Origin: Algoriphagus sp. NG3
Lineage (GTDB): Bacteria > Bacteroidota > Bacteroidia > Cytophagales > Cyclobacteriaceae
Length of the DNA stretch: 64,000 nt
Direction of reading: 5' to 3'
Assembly: GCF_034119865.1 (NCBI RefSeq)
Contig: NZ_CP139421.1
Span: 3,683,501 to 3,747,500 of the forward strand
Shown: positions 17,582 to 26,685 of the stretch, one piece after another
Layout of the letters: the number at the start of each line of letters is the position of its first letter
Numbering within the stretch: position 1 is the first letter of the stretch
The notes under the pieces: generated by a model
What the model was told of the DNA's origin: nothing
Seen by the model: only the letters and a program-made list of their open reading frames with translations
Databases searched by the model: none
Translations under genes and position numbers: made by a program

Positions 17582-18124
17582 TTAAAACCGCAAGAGTGTA
17601 TATCCTTTTGGAACATAGGTAGTGACGGTGGTCAGAGCCGAAAGAGCGACATTGACACCAGGATACAATTCACTAGTTTTTACCCCTCTTGCATGAAGGG
17701 ATTGACCACACACCAAAATCTCTACTCCGGCTTCTTCCAAAGCTTTATACACGGGAATGTTGGGATTATCTGTAGAAAACCGCTTTTGATATTCTTCATT
17801 TCCCAGAATTGTGAAAATGGCACTTCCATGTACCACCACCTTCACATGCATTTGCCTTTTGGAAACACCAGAAATCCCATGAAGATTCATCATTCGGGCC
17901 ATATTGTCTACCCAACGGCTGATTTCAGCATTATCTGTGGCTCCCGTGGACATATCCACAAGAATATAGTAATCCAAATCAGGGTCGGGCTTCTCTGTGG
18001 CTTCAGTCACCTGATAAATACCCCCAAAACCTTTCACCAAAGGAAACTGCGCTTCTTGAGCCAGTGAAAACTGAGTTGCTAATAGGGAAACAAAAAAGCT
18101 GAGGGAAGCGATTATTTTTATCAT
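17582..18124 (-). CDS. Secreted DsrE/DsrF-like protein
   Basis: A 180-residue protein with a signal peptide cleaved around LAQ (residue 22-23). The mature part is a DsrE-fold domain: LVDMSTGATDNAEISRW early, VKVVVHGSAIF in the middle, and VEILVCGQSLHARG with the conserved Cys139. Cytoplasmic DsrE proteins carry sulfur on this Cys; periplasmic relatives occur in Bacteroidota with unknown roles. It lies 45 bases upstream of the hybrid kinase gene on the same strand, so the two may be cotranscribed and the protein might feed the sensor, but that is speculative. Confidence 0.78.
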   Translation of the reverse strand: MIKIIASLSFFVSLLATQFSLAQEAQFPLVKGFGGIYQVTEATEKPDPDLDYYILVDMSTGATDNAEISRWVDNMARMMNLHGISGVSKRQMHVKVVVHGSAIFTILGNEEYQKRFSTDNPNIPVYKALEEAGVEILVCGQSLHARGVKTSELYPGVNVALSALTTVTTYVPKGYTLLRF

Positions 18125-18417
18125 AAGTCTGGAATAAGTATGAAAATGTAAGGAAAATATCAGGGAGGAAAGTGGCCAGTGATGGAAAAATGATTGTTTT
18201 TCAATGGATCAGCTGATTTTCTGAGCCCCGATTCATATATTCATGATTCATTCACAAAAAAAAGATCGGTGTGCGCAGACACAAATCGAAGCATAACCTC
18301 ATAAGTCCAGCTACTGGACAATTTCGTGTGCTCCTGATTAAATAAATACTCAATCCGTAAATTAAATAAGCATTATTACCACAATGCGATTTAGTAAGCA
18401 AAATCGGAGAACAATAA

Positions 18418-18534
18418 CTATTTCCTTTTAAACTTCTCCAACCACTTTATCATACTCCTACGCTCGGAAGGATGGGCAATCGCCCAAATTACCCCAATAT
18501 AAAGTAGAGTGATCAAAAAATAAATTATCGCCAT
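18418..18534 (-). CDS. 38-residue single-span membrane peptide
   Basis: A short reading frame encodes MAIIYFLITLLYIGVIWA, a clean transmembrane helix, then a Ser/Glu/Arg hinge and a basic tail ending KFKRK. This hydrophobic-then-basic layout is typical of real small inner-membrane proteins and unlikely in random sequence. The - strand word TATATTTG (18539-18546), a match to TAnnTTTG, lies immediately before the ATG, so the message could start with almost no leader. It sits between the DsrE-like gene and tRNA-Leu. No known family is recognised. Confidence 0.55.
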   Translation of the reverse strand: MAIIYFLITLLYIGVIWAIAHPSERRSMIKWLEKFKRK

Positions 18535-18693
18535 AGTTCAAATATAAAAGTAAGCACCTATTCCTGTCATTAGGATAGTCAAACACTGCCACAAATTTCG
18601 GTTGGTAAGACACAAACCGAGGCGACCCAGAAAAAACGTCGCAAATCTCAACTCTAAAATGACCTCGTAAATCGTACTTCTAAAATCATAAAC

Positions 18694-18727
18694 AAAAAAA
18701 GCCTTAACCGAATAAACGATCAAGGCC
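18694..18727 (-). terminator. Terminator after tRNA-Leu
   Basis: On the - strand a GCCTT/AAGGC stem with an 18-base loop is followed by seven T, beginning about 8 bases past the mature tRNA 3' end. Confidence 0.65.
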
Positions 18728-18734
18728 TTTTCTG

Positions 18735-18818
18735 TGCGCACGAGAGGATTCGAACCTCCACACTACTTAAAGCACCAGCCCCTCAAGCTGGCGTGTCTAC
18801 CAGTTTCACCACGTGCGC
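18735..18818 (-). tRNA. tRNA-Leu (GAG)
   Basis: The 84-base sequence folds as a class II tRNA. The acceptor stem pairs GCGCACG (18812-18818) with CGTGCGC (18736-18742), and the discriminator is A. The anticodon stem is CCAGC/GCTGG with loop TTGAGGG, giving anticodon GAG at 18782-18784. The long variable arm and the T arm with GTTCGAA are clear. CCA is not encoded. Confidence 0.96.
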
Positions 18819-18831
18819 AGTTAACAGTCTG

Positions 18832-18858
18832 CAAAAGTATCATACTTGCCGATTACAA
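18832..18858 (-). promoter_or_regulatory. Promoter of tRNA-Leu
   Basis: The - strand has TACTTTTG (18832-18839), matching TAnnTTTG, with a TTG at 18856-18858 placed 16 bases upstream. The start would be about 8 bases before the mature tRNA. Confidence 0.5.
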
Positions 18859-18899
18859 GCAAACCCGACGCTAACCTTTTGCATTTATTTTCTTCGGGA

Positions 18900-19784
18900 C
18901 TACCCGTAAACTTTCTTTTCAGCCGACAACAGTGTGTTGTAAAGCAAAGAAGCAATAGTCATCGGCCCTACACCACCAGGCACAGGTGTGATGGCAGATG
19001 CAATTTCAGCTACTTCCTCAAACTTCACGTCGCCTACCAGCCTAAATCCTGATTTCTTGCTGGCATCTTCGATTCTATGGATTCCCACATCGATCACCAC
19101 TGCTCCTGGTTTCACCATGTCAGCCGTTACAAAATGTGGTTTGCCCAGGGCCACAATAAGAATGTCTGCAGATCTGGCTATTTCGGGGAGGTTGGCAGTA
19201 CGGCTATGAGTCAGCGTCACGGTAGCATTTCCAGGATAGCCATTTCTGGCCATCAGAATACTCATCGGACTTCCTACGATATGACTTCTACCAATTACCA
19301 CGCAATGCTTGCCTGAGGTCTCAATATTGTATCTTTTCAGAAGCTCTACGATCCCATAAGGAGTTGCTGCCACGTAAGCTGGCCAGTTGAGTGCCATACG
19401 TCCAACATTTGCCGGAGTAAACCCATCCAAGTCTTTCTCAGGCTTGATCTTATCGGTTACTTTCTCCACGGAGATATGCTTAGGCAGAGGAAGTTGTACG
19501 ATCAACCCATCTATTTCCGGGTTTTCGTTAATATCAGCAACTACCTTCAGCAGCTCTTCTTCGGAGACATCGTCATCCAGTCTTACCAAGGTGGATTCAA
19601 AACCACATTCACTGCAGGCTTTCACTTTCGCATTCACATAAGTGTGACTCGCACCGTCATTTCCTACCAAAATAGCGGCAAGATGGGGTGTTTTTCCTCC
19701 CTCCGCTTTGATTTCCGCTACACGGGCAGCAATTTCAGATTTGATTTCAGAGGATGTTTTTTTACCGTCGATGAGAATTGCCAT
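18900..19784 (-). CDS. folD: Bifunctional methylene-THF dehydrogenase/cyclohydrolase
   Basis: A 294-residue FolD of normal length. Conserved blocks include [14 protein letters not shown] with the catalytic Lys of the YxxxK motif, [27 protein letters not shown], and the Rossmann NADP-binding [13 protein letters not shown]. It converts 5,10-methylene-THF to 5,10-methenyl-THF and on to 10-formyl-THF in the cytosol, feeding purine synthesis and formyl-Met-tRNA. It is followed by the tRNA-Leu gene with no obvious terminator, and preceded by a repeat-rich 248-base gap. Confidence 0.95.
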   Translation of the reverse strand: MAILIDGKKTSSEIKSEIAARVAEIKAEGGKTPHLAAILVGNDGASHTYVNAKVKACSECGFESTLVRLDDDVSEEELLKVVADINENPEIDGLIVQLPLPKHISVEKVTDKIKPEKDLDGFTPANVGRMALNWPAYVAATPYGIVELLKRYNIETSGKHCVVIGRSHIVGSPMSILMARNGYPGNATVTLTHSRTANLPEIARSADILIVALGKPHFVTADMVKPGAVVIDVGIHRIEDASKKSGFRLVGDVKFEEVAEIASAITPVPGGVGPMTIASLLYNTLLSAEKKVYG

Positions 19785-19800
19785 GTTTTTTTATTTGAGG

Positions 19801-20015
19801 ATTCAAACTTCGGTATTCAACATTCGAAGTTCGTCATTCATTATTCAATTATTGTTTTTTTCTGCAGTCCCAACACTTTTGACAAATATTGAAATCAGCT
19901 GATTGCATTCATTTTGTAGACTTACGATTCAATATTCGAACTTCATCATTCTACATTCGATATTATTTTTTTAATGATGAATGTCCAATATTGAATACTG
20001 AATATCGAAGTTCAA
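19801..20015. repeat. Cluster of ATTCGAAGTTC-type word repeats
   Basis: Three blocks share shuffled words such as GAACTTC, TATTCAA, ACATTCGA and AATATT. Blocks at 19801-19850 and 19926-19964 are in + orientation; the block at 19971-20014 is their reverse complement in part (ends ATATCGAAGTTC), so the last two can pair across an eight-T spacer. The cluster fills most of the gap between lepA and folD. It resembles no insertion sequence. Confidence 0.6.
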
Positions 20016-20032
20016 AACCTCGCAGTCACTTC

Positions 20033-21826
20033 TTAATCAAGCTTCAGCACCGCCATAAACGCCTCCTGCGGCACCTCGACGTTACCGACTTGCCTCATTC
20101 GCTTCTTACCTTTTTTCTGCTTTTCGAGGAGTTTTCGTTTACGGGAAATATCACCACCATAGCACTTCGCCAATACGTTTTTACGTAAGGCTTTAACGGT
20201 TTCCCGAGCGATGATTTTCTGCCCTATCGCTGCCTGTATGGCGATTTCAAACATCTGTCTCGGCACCAGTTCCTTCAGCTTTTCGCACAGTCTTCTACCC
20301 CATTCGTACGCTTTGTCTCTATGGACTACTGCTGACAAAGCATCTACCGGTTCCCCATTTAGCATCACATCCAGCCTCACCATATGTGACACTTCGTATC
20401 CTTTCAACTCATAATCCAACGAGGCATAACCTCTGGAAATGGTTTTCAGCTTATCGAAGAAGTCAAATACAATCTCTGCCAGCGGCATATCGAAAGTCAG
20501 TTCCACACGCTCTGCAGTCAGGTAAACCTGATTTTTGATCTGCCCTCGCTTGTCCATACATAGCGTAATCACTGCGCCCACATATTCGGAGGCCGTGATG
20601 ATGGACGCTTTCACATAGGGCTCCTCAATATGCTTCATACGCGTAGGATCAGGCATGTCCGACGGCGCATTGATGACTTGGTATGTATCGTTAGTCATCA
20701 GCGCCTTGAACTGCACTGAAGGCACAGTCGTGATCACTGTCATGTCAAACTCACGCTCTAAACGCTCTTGGATGATCTCCATATGGAGCATTCCCAAAAA
20801 GCCGCAACGGAAGCCAAAGCCCAAAGCCATGGAGGTTTCAGGCTCCCAAACGAGTGATGCATCATTCAGCTGAAGCTTCTCCATCGAATAGCGAAGTTCC
20901 TCGTAGTCGGTAGTCTCCACAGGGTAAATACCTGCAAATACCATCGGCTTTACGTTTTCAAAACCCTGAATAGCTTTATCACAAGGCCTTTTGATGTGAG
21001 TGATGGTATCACCCACTTTGATTTCTTTGGCAACTTTCACCCCAGAGATCAGGTAACCAACGTTACCGGCGCTCATAGTATGCTGTGGGATTTGGTTTAG
21101 TCCCAAAATCCCGATTTCATCTGCCTCGTATTCTTTTCCGGTATTGACAAATTTGATCTTGTCACCTTTACTGAAGGTACCGTTGAAAATCCTGAAGATT
21201 ACTTCTACGCCCCGGAAGGGGTTGTAAACCGAGTCAAAAATCATCGCTTGAAGCGGAGCGTCTGGATCTCCTTTGGGTGCTGGAATTCTATTCACCACAG
21301 CTTTCAGGATATCGTCTATGCCGATACCTGTTTTGCCGGAGGCCAAAATAATATCTTCTCTATCGCAACCGATCAGATCAATCACCTCATCGGCAACAGA
21401 TTCTGGGTCAGCACCAGGAAGATCAATTTTATTTAAAACAGGAATGATTTCCAGATCATGGCCAAGAGCCAGATACAAGTTGGAAATCGTCTGCGCTTCG
21501 ATTCCTTGGGAAGCATCCACGATCAGCAATGCACCTTCACAGGCTGCAATCGATCGGGAAACCTCATATGAAAAATCGACGTGGCCGGGCGTATCAATCA
21601 AGTTGAGCGTATATACCTCACCTTCATGGGTATATTTCATCTGGATCGCATGAGACTTGATCGTGATACCACGCTCTCGCTCCAAATCCATATTATCCAA
21701 CAACTGATTCTGCATATCGCGATCCGCGACAGTATCAGTTTGCTGCAGTAATCTATCCGCCAGTGTACTCTTCCCATGATCAATATGGGCGATGATACAG
21801 AAATTCCTTATTTTTTGCATATCCAT
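20033..21826 (-). CDS. lepA: Elongation factor 4 (LepA)
   Basis: A 597-residue translational GTPase of normal LepA length. [19 protein letters not shown] contains the G1 loop, DTPGHVDF is G3 and NKIDLPGA is G4; the LepA-specific C-terminal domain ends [18 protein letters not shown] and [15 protein letters not shown]. It back-translocates or remodels stalled ribosomes. I start at the ATG at 21826 (MDMQKIRN); the ATG at 21820 is equally possible. A longer in-frame start at 21862 is rejected because the promoter-like element TACTTTTG lies between. Confidence 0.95.
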   Translation of the reverse strand: MDMQKIRNFCIIAHIDHGKSTLADRLLQQTDTVADRDMQNQLLDNMDLERERGITIKSHAIQMKYTHEGEVYTLNLIDTPGHVDFSYEVSRSIAACEGALLIVDASQGIEAQTISNLYLALGHDLEIIPVLNKIDLPGADPESVADEVIDLIGCDREDIILASGKTGIGIDDILKAVVNRIPAPKGDPDAPLQAMIFDSVYNPFRGVEVIFRIFNGTFSKGDKIKFVNTGKEYEADEIGILGLNQIPQHTMSAGNVGYLISGVKVAKEIKVGDTITHIKRPCDKAIQGFENVKPMVFAGIYPVETTDYEELRYSMEKLQLNDASLVWEPETSMALGFGFRCGFLGMLHMEIIQERLEREFDMTVITTVPSVQFKALMTNDTYQVINAPSDMPDPTRMKHIEEPYVKASIITASEYVGAVITLCMDKRGQIKNQVYLTAERVELTFDMPLAEIVFDFFDKLKTISRGYASLDYELKGYEVSHMVRLDVMLNGEPVDALSAVVHRDKAYEWGRRLCEKLKELVPRQMFEIAIQAAIGQKIIARETVKALRKNVLAKCYGGDISRKRKLLEKQKKGKKRMRQVGNVEVPQEAFMAVLKLD

Positions 21827-21834
21827 TCTGCCCG

Positions 21835-21842
21835 CAAAAGTA
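21835..21842 (-). promoter_or_regulatory. Candidate -7 element for lepA
   Basis: The - strand reads TACTTTTG, a full match to TAnnTTTG, 9 bases before the ATG at 21826. It implies a very short leader and argues against the longer lepA start. No clear -33 TTTG is seen. Confidence 0.4.
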
Positions 21843-22171
21843 GTGAAAATTAACAGGATCATTTCATTTTGAAGCGTTTCTTATACAATCCACTTCAACC
21901 ACCGTCAAACTTAAAAAGTGTTAAAACTGTAGAAGCTGCGCCTCCATCCAAAAGTTATACCCTTCATTAAACGGCTGTGAAAAGCAGCTTTTAACTAGGT
22001 ATTTTGATTATTTTCTCCCCACTTTCTGTAAAAAAGCACACATTTTTTTCCTAATTTCACATGACACTCATAAGAAAATCCCCCATTTTTACTCAAACAG
22101 TGAGTTTTTTACGCATGGTATGATTATCTCTACTGAAGCTGATAATATTTTAACGGAATTAATCTCAACTG
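21843..22171. other. Divergent lepA/efflux intergenic region
   Basis: About 330 bases separate lepA from the RND operon. I see an imperfect palindrome AAAAGCAGCTTTT near 21990 and otherwise AT-rich DNA; no full TAnnTTTG match and no clear regulator operator ahead of the efflux operon. Confidence 0.35.
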
Positions 22172-23317
22172 ATGAAATACCACTATTTATTTAGGTCAAA
22201 CAGAAAAGTCTTATTCACTATCCTATCATCACTGACACTAATGATAGGATGTAAAGAGGCAGAAGTAGAAGAAGAGGGCATTCCATTGCCTGTATTGACT
22301 CTTAAGCAAGAATCAGCAGCACTTGCCTTTAATTACCTAGGCTCAATAGAAGGTGTAGAGAATGTTCAGATCCGTCCCCAAGTGGAAGGAATTCTGGAGG
22401 CAATCTATGTAGATGAAGGTCAATATGTCAAAAAGGGCGATCCATTGTTTAAGATCAACAGTCAGCCCTACATGGAAGACTTAAAGAACGCACAGGCGAA
22501 TGTCGAACTTGAGAAAGCCCGATTAAAAAAGGCTCAGACTGAAATAGACAGGTTACGTCCTCTAATTGAGAATGAAGTGATCTCAGGCGTAAGGATGGAA
22601 ACCACTCTGGCTGACTATGAGGTGGCTCAGTCTTCCCTGGCAAAGGCAGAAGCTGCAGCGGCCAATATGCAGATCAACATGAATTTCACTACCATAAATG
22701 CTCCTGTGGACGGCTTGATAGGAAGGATCCCAAAGTCTATCGGGAATGTGGTCAAAAAATCCGACGATGCTCCTATCACCACGCTATCCAATGTAAGAGA
22801 AATTTATGTTTATTTCTCTATGAGTGAATCTGACTACCTCTACTATGAGCGGATGAAAAAAGATTCCACCTCTAAGCGAATGAATCCAGATGTAAAACTG
22901 GTATTGGCTGACGGGAGCATTTATGATAAGGTGGGTAAAATCGATGCAAATTCAGGCCAAATTAACCGATCCACAGGATCCATTACTTTACGGGCACATT
23001 TTGAAAATCCTGACACACTATTAAGGACAGGAAATACAGGTAAAATCTTAATGGAGCAGATTTACCCAAATGCTATTCTCATACCGCAGTCCGCTACCAC
23101 TACGATCCAAGACAAACGGTTCATTTTCTTGCTGAATGATGACAATACCGTGTCCCAGCATGAAATTACTATAGAGGGAAGATCCGGCACAAATTATATT
23201 GTAACCGGTAACACACTTAAACCAAATGATAGAATTGTAACTGCAGGACTTAATAAGCTGAGCGAAGGTGTTTTGGTCAAACCTTTGGCACAAGGCAAAT
23301 TACTATCTGATCTGTAA
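22172..23317 (+). CDS. RND efflux periplasmic adaptor lipoprotein (MFP)
   Basis: A 381-residue membrane-fusion protein. The signal peptide ends LMIGC (Cys27), a lipobox, so it is anchored in the inner membrane. The mature part shows the half-lipoyl motif (IRPQVEGILEAIYVDEGQ and the matching MNFTTINAPVDGLIGRI), a helical hairpin between them (residues about 105-160) and a beta-barrel with YVYFSMSESDYL typical of AcrA/MexA-type adaptors. It links the RND pump to the outer-membrane factor. First gene of the operon. Confidence 0.92.
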   Translation: MKYHYLFRSNRKVLFTILSSLTLMIGCKEAEVEEEGIPLPVLTLKQESAALAFNYLGSIEGVENVQIRPQVEGILEAIYVDEGQYVKKGDPLFKINSQPYMEDLKNAQANVELEKARLKKAQTEIDRLRPLIENEVISGVRMETTLADYEVAQSSLAKAEAAAANMQINMNFTTINAPVDGLIGRIPKSIGNVVKKSDDAPITTLSNVREIYVYFSMSESDYLYYERMKKDSTSKRMNPDVKLVLADGSIYDKVGKIDANSGQINRSTGSITLRAHFENPDTLLRTGNTGKILMEQIYPNAILIPQSATTTIQDKRFIFLLNDDNTVSQHEITIEGRSGTNYIVTGNTLKPNDRIVTAGLNKLSEGVLVKPLAQGKLLSDL

Positions 23318-23329
23318 TCCCTAACAAGC

Positions 23330-23444
23330 GGTAACCCTTCATAACCCTCTCTTTAAGTTATAAAGAAGGGAGTTTAATTAAATTCATTAACATACTAATT
23401 CTCTCTGATTTAGAGAGGGGTGGCTCTCCTTGTGGGTTGTTACC
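23330..23444. repeat. Nested inverted repeats inside the efflux operon
   Basis: In the 158-base gap between adaptor and pump genes, AACCCTCTCT (23343-23352) pairs with AGAGAGGGGT (23412-23421) with one mismatch, GGTAA (23330-23334) with TTACC (23440-23444), and CTCTCT/AGAGAG (23401-23406, 23412-23417) makes a small inner hairpin. A CCCTCTCTTTA/TAAAGAAGGG pairing competes with it. The region has no long T-run, so it is more a repeat element than a terminator. Confidence 0.5.
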
Positions 23445-23475
23445 ACTTTTTGTCAAGGTTAACCCTGATGAACGC

Positions 23476-26400
23476 ATGATAAAAAACATAATTCAAAGGC
23501 CGGTCCTCGCATTGGTAATATCTATCCTCCTAGTTTTGGCAGGAGCTGCCAGTATTTCCAAACTTCCCGTTGAAAGATTTCCGGAAATCGCACCTCCCAG
23601 TGTGAGTGTCCAAGTGTATTATCCTGGTGCAAATGCAGAAACGGTTGCCAAATCTGTACTTCTCCCCCTTGAAGAAGCTATAAACGGTGCGGAGAACATG
23701 AGTTATATAAACTCCACAGCCACTAACTCCGGAAGGGGGCGATCCACGGTCTATTTTGAGCCGGGTACTGATCCAAACGTAGCCGCTGTAGAAATCCAAA
23801 ATAGAATTTCCATGGTGATGGAGCAGATTCCTTCCGAGGTAAGGGAAGCAGGAATCGTGGTGTTAAAGAGACTTAAAGGATCTCTGATGACCATCAATAT
23901 CTACAGCGAAAACGGCACTTTTGATGAAACATTTCTGAATGCATACACCCGTATGAAAATCAGAAGGGAACTCAAAAGAGTCGGAGGGATTGCAGAAGCT
24001 TCTATTCTTAGATCGAGAGATTATGCGATGAGAATCTGGCTAAACCCTGAAAAATTAGCTCTTTACGGATTGACCCCGCGGGATGTCATGGATGAAGTAA
24101 GAGACCAAAGCTTTGAGGCTGCCCCCGGGAAATTTGGAGAAAACTCTGAAGAGGTTTTTGAGATTATTTTGAAGCATGGCGGACGATTCAGTGAGCCGGA
24201 AGAGTATGAAAACCTGGTCATTAAATCAGAAGCAGACGGTTCGCAACTCCGGCTTAGAGACGTGGCAAGGCTTGAATTTGGCGCTTCTAACTACGCCAGT
24301 GAAAATAGACTGGATGGAAAAGCCGCAGTGACTATAGATATCGTGCAGCAGCAGGGAGCCAATGCGGTAGAAATAGACAAGGAGGTGCGTGCTATCATGG
24401 AAGATCAGGCAAAATCATTTCCTGACGGGATGAAATACAATATTACCTACAGCGTCAGGGATCAGATAGATGAATCCATGCACCATGTGCAGAAAACTCT
24501 TCTTGAAGCATTCGTATTGGTATTTTTGGTTGTTTTTATCTTTTTACAGGATTTCCGGGCTACCATTATCACCGCCATATCCATCCCTGTATCGCTTATC
24601 GGTACATTCTTATTCCTTCAGCTGATCGGAGCCACAATGAATGTCCTGAGCATGTTCTCCATTGTGCTGGCGATCGGTATTGTTGTGGATGATGCCATCG
24701 TGGTGATCGAGGCTATCTATGAGAAAATCCACGACCATGGAATGAAAGTGATAGATGCAGTGAATGCGGCTATGTCGGAAATTACGGGAGCGATTATTTC
24801 GATTACCATTGTAATTGCAGCTGTATTCTTGCCTGCCGGATTTCTAGATGGACCTGTGGGTGTTTTTTACAAAGAATTTGCCTTCACCATCATCTTTGCA
24901 GTGTTTATCTCCGCTGTCAACGCATTGACACTTGTACCGGTATTAAGTGCGCTGATACTGGGCAAAAAGAAAAGGGAAAAGGAAAACTCCAAAAACGGAT
25001 TTTTTGTCAGAACCGGTATTTCCGCAAAATTCAAAAAGCTCTATGCGCTGCAAGCAAAGGGACTTAAAAAGTTTGATGTGGTTTTTGATAAGTTCACCTT
25101 CCAATACATCAGGTTGGTCAAATGGTCCATTGCGCGCAAATGGTGGACTCTAGGTGGGCTGACACTGGTCACAGCACTTACCTTCTTTCTTGCATCCGGC
25201 ACTCCAAAAGGTTTTATCCCTACAGAAGATGATAACTTCCTTATCTTCTCCCTCACCATGCCTGAAGGATCTTCCCTTCACCGAACTAACCAATTACTCA
25301 GAGCGGCAGACTCAATTTTGCATAAGGAACCTGCAGTCGCGAGTGTAAATACAGTATCGGGCTACAATATTGTCGATGACTCTGAAAGTGCATCTACAGG
25401 GCTGGGCTATGTTAAATTGAAGGACATTAAAAACAGGGGAGATATTTCCAACATTAAGGAAGTGGTCAAACACCTAACCAAAAAACTAGAAGTATTAAAC
25501 GAAGCAAAAATCAACATGTATCCACGCCCAACCGTTCAGGGCTTCGGTAATTTTGATGGGGTGCAGATCGTTCTTCAGGATTATTCTGATGGGGATCTCG
25601 CAGAATTTGGAGTGCTGGTGAATGAATTTGTGGCGGAATTGTCCAGACAAAAACAAGTGGAGAGTGCATTTACTTCATACAACACGAATTTCCCTCAATT
25701 CAAACTGGATATTGATTATGAAAAAGCGAAGGGATTGGGAGTAAGTGTGAAAGACATGATGTTTACAATTCAATCCAACTTTGGTAGAACACGTGTCGGC
25801 GATTTTAACAGATTCACACGCCAATATATGGTGTACATGCAGTCTGACATCGAGTATAGAGAAACGCCAGACGCCATCAATTCCATCATGATCAAAAACA
25901 ACAAGGGCGAAATGGTACCCCTAAGTTCTTTTGTAAGACTTGTGCCATCTTATGGGCCGGAGACGGTGTTTAGATACAACCTATATAATGCAGCAAGAAT
26001 TAACATTACCCCAGCAAAAGGATACAGCACAGGTGATGTGATGGGTATGATAGATGAACTCACTGCCCAAAAATTACCTGCCAATCTAGGCTTTGAATGG
26101 ACAGGTATGAGTTTGGAAGAGAAGAAATCGGGTTCGGATACTACTATTATTTTCATCATCAGTATTATCCTTACCTACTTCATATTGGCTGCCCAATACG
26201 AAAGCTTCTGGCTACCGATGGCAGTAATCCTCTCTCTTCCCGCTGGTATATTGGGGATCTATGTTTCAATCAATCTTGTAGGAATAGACAATAACATCTA
26301 TGTACAGGTGGGAATGATTATGCTCATAGGCTTACTTGCTAAGAATGGTATTCTAATCGTGGAATTTGTAGCCCAAAAACGAAGGGCAGGCCTAGCTGTA

Positions 26401-26685
26401 CTGGAGGCTGTAATCGAAGCCTGTAAACTGAGGCTTCGCCCAATTATGATGACCTCTTTTGCATTTACTGCCGGACTGATTCCATTGATGTTTTCTGTGG
26501 GATCATCAGCAGAAGGCACCAAATCAGTGAGTATAGGTACCGCAGGAGGAATGATCTTCGGGATTTCCCTAGGGCTGATTTTCATCCCGGTACTTGCCTT
26601 TGTTTTCCAGCAGCTACAAGACCGTTTATCCCTGACCGTAAGTAAGACCGTAGAGACAACAGACACAAACAATGAATCATACTAA
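23476..26685 (+). CDS. RND multidrug efflux permease (AcrB/HAE1 type)
   Basis: A 1069-residue RND pump, the normal length. I use the ATG at 23476 (MIKNIIQRPVLALV), which begins with the cytoplasmic stub and first transmembrane helix; a longer in-frame start at 23437 adds non-conserved residues. The twelve-helix pattern with two large periplasmic loops is clear. VVDDAIVVIEAI in TM4 carries the Asp pair of the proton relay (D-D), and GLLAKNGILIVEF in TM10 carries the Lys. It exports lipophilic drugs or other toxic compounds using the proton gradient. It overlaps the outer-membrane factor gene by 14 bases. Confidence 0.95.
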   Translation: MIKNIIQRPVLALVISILLVLAGAASISKLPVERFPEIAPPSVSVQVYYPGANAETVAKSVLLPLEEAINGAENMSYINSTATNSGRGRSTVYFEPGTDPNVAAVEIQNRISMVMEQIPSEVREAGIVVLKRLKGSLMTINIYSENGTFDETFLNAYTRMKIRRELKRVGGIAEASILRSRDYAMRIWLNPEKLALYGLTPRDVMDEVRDQSFEAAPGKFGENSEEVFEIILKHGGRFSEPEEYENLVIKSEADGSQLRLRDVARLEFGASNYASENRLDGKAAVTIDIVQQQGANAVEIDKEVRAIMEDQAKSFPDGMKYNITYSVRDQIDESMHHVQKTLLEAFVLVFLVVFIFLQDFRATIITAISIPVSLIGTFLFLQLIGATMNVLSMFSIVLAIGIVVDDAIVVIEAIYEKIHDHGMKVIDAVNAAMSEITGAIISITIVIAAVFLPAGFLDGPVGVFYKEFAFTIIFAVFISAVNALTLVPVLSALILGKKKREKENSKNGFFVRTGISAKFKKLYALQAKGLKKFDVVFDKFTFQYIRLVKWSIARKWWTLGGLTLVTALTFFLASGTPKGFIPTEDDNFLIFSLTMPEGSSLHRTNQLLRAADSILHKEPAVASVNTVSGYNIVDDSESASTGLGYVKLKDIKNRGDISNIKEVVKHLTKKLEVLNEAKINMYPRPTVQGFGNFDGVQIVLQDYSDGDLAEFGVLVNEFVAELSRQKQVESAFTSYNTNFPQFKLDIDYEKAKGLGVSVKDMMFTIQSNFGRTRVGDFNRFTRQYMVYMQSDIEYRETPDAINSIMIKNNKGEMVPLSSFVRLVPSYGPETVFRYNLYNAARINITPAKGYSTGDVMGMIDELTAQKLPANLGFEWTGMSLEEKKSGSDTTIIFIISIILTYFILAAQYESFWLPMAVILSLPAGILGIYVSINLVGIDNNIYVQVGMIMLIGLLAKNGILIVEFVAQKRRAGLAVLEAVIEACKLRLRPIMMTSFAFTAGLIPLMFSVGSSAEGTKSVSIGTAGGMIFGISLGLIFIPVLAFVFQQLQDRLSLTVSKTVETTDTNNESY

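Noticed and set aside
18538..18741. 67-codon - strand frame running into tRNA-Leu
   Set aside because: Overlaps the 3' part of the tRNA and its terminator; not compatible with a protein gene.
19801..20015. Possible CRISPR array in the folD-lepA gap
   Set aside because: The repeats are degenerate, of varying length and in both orientations, without regular spacers, and no cas genes are present.
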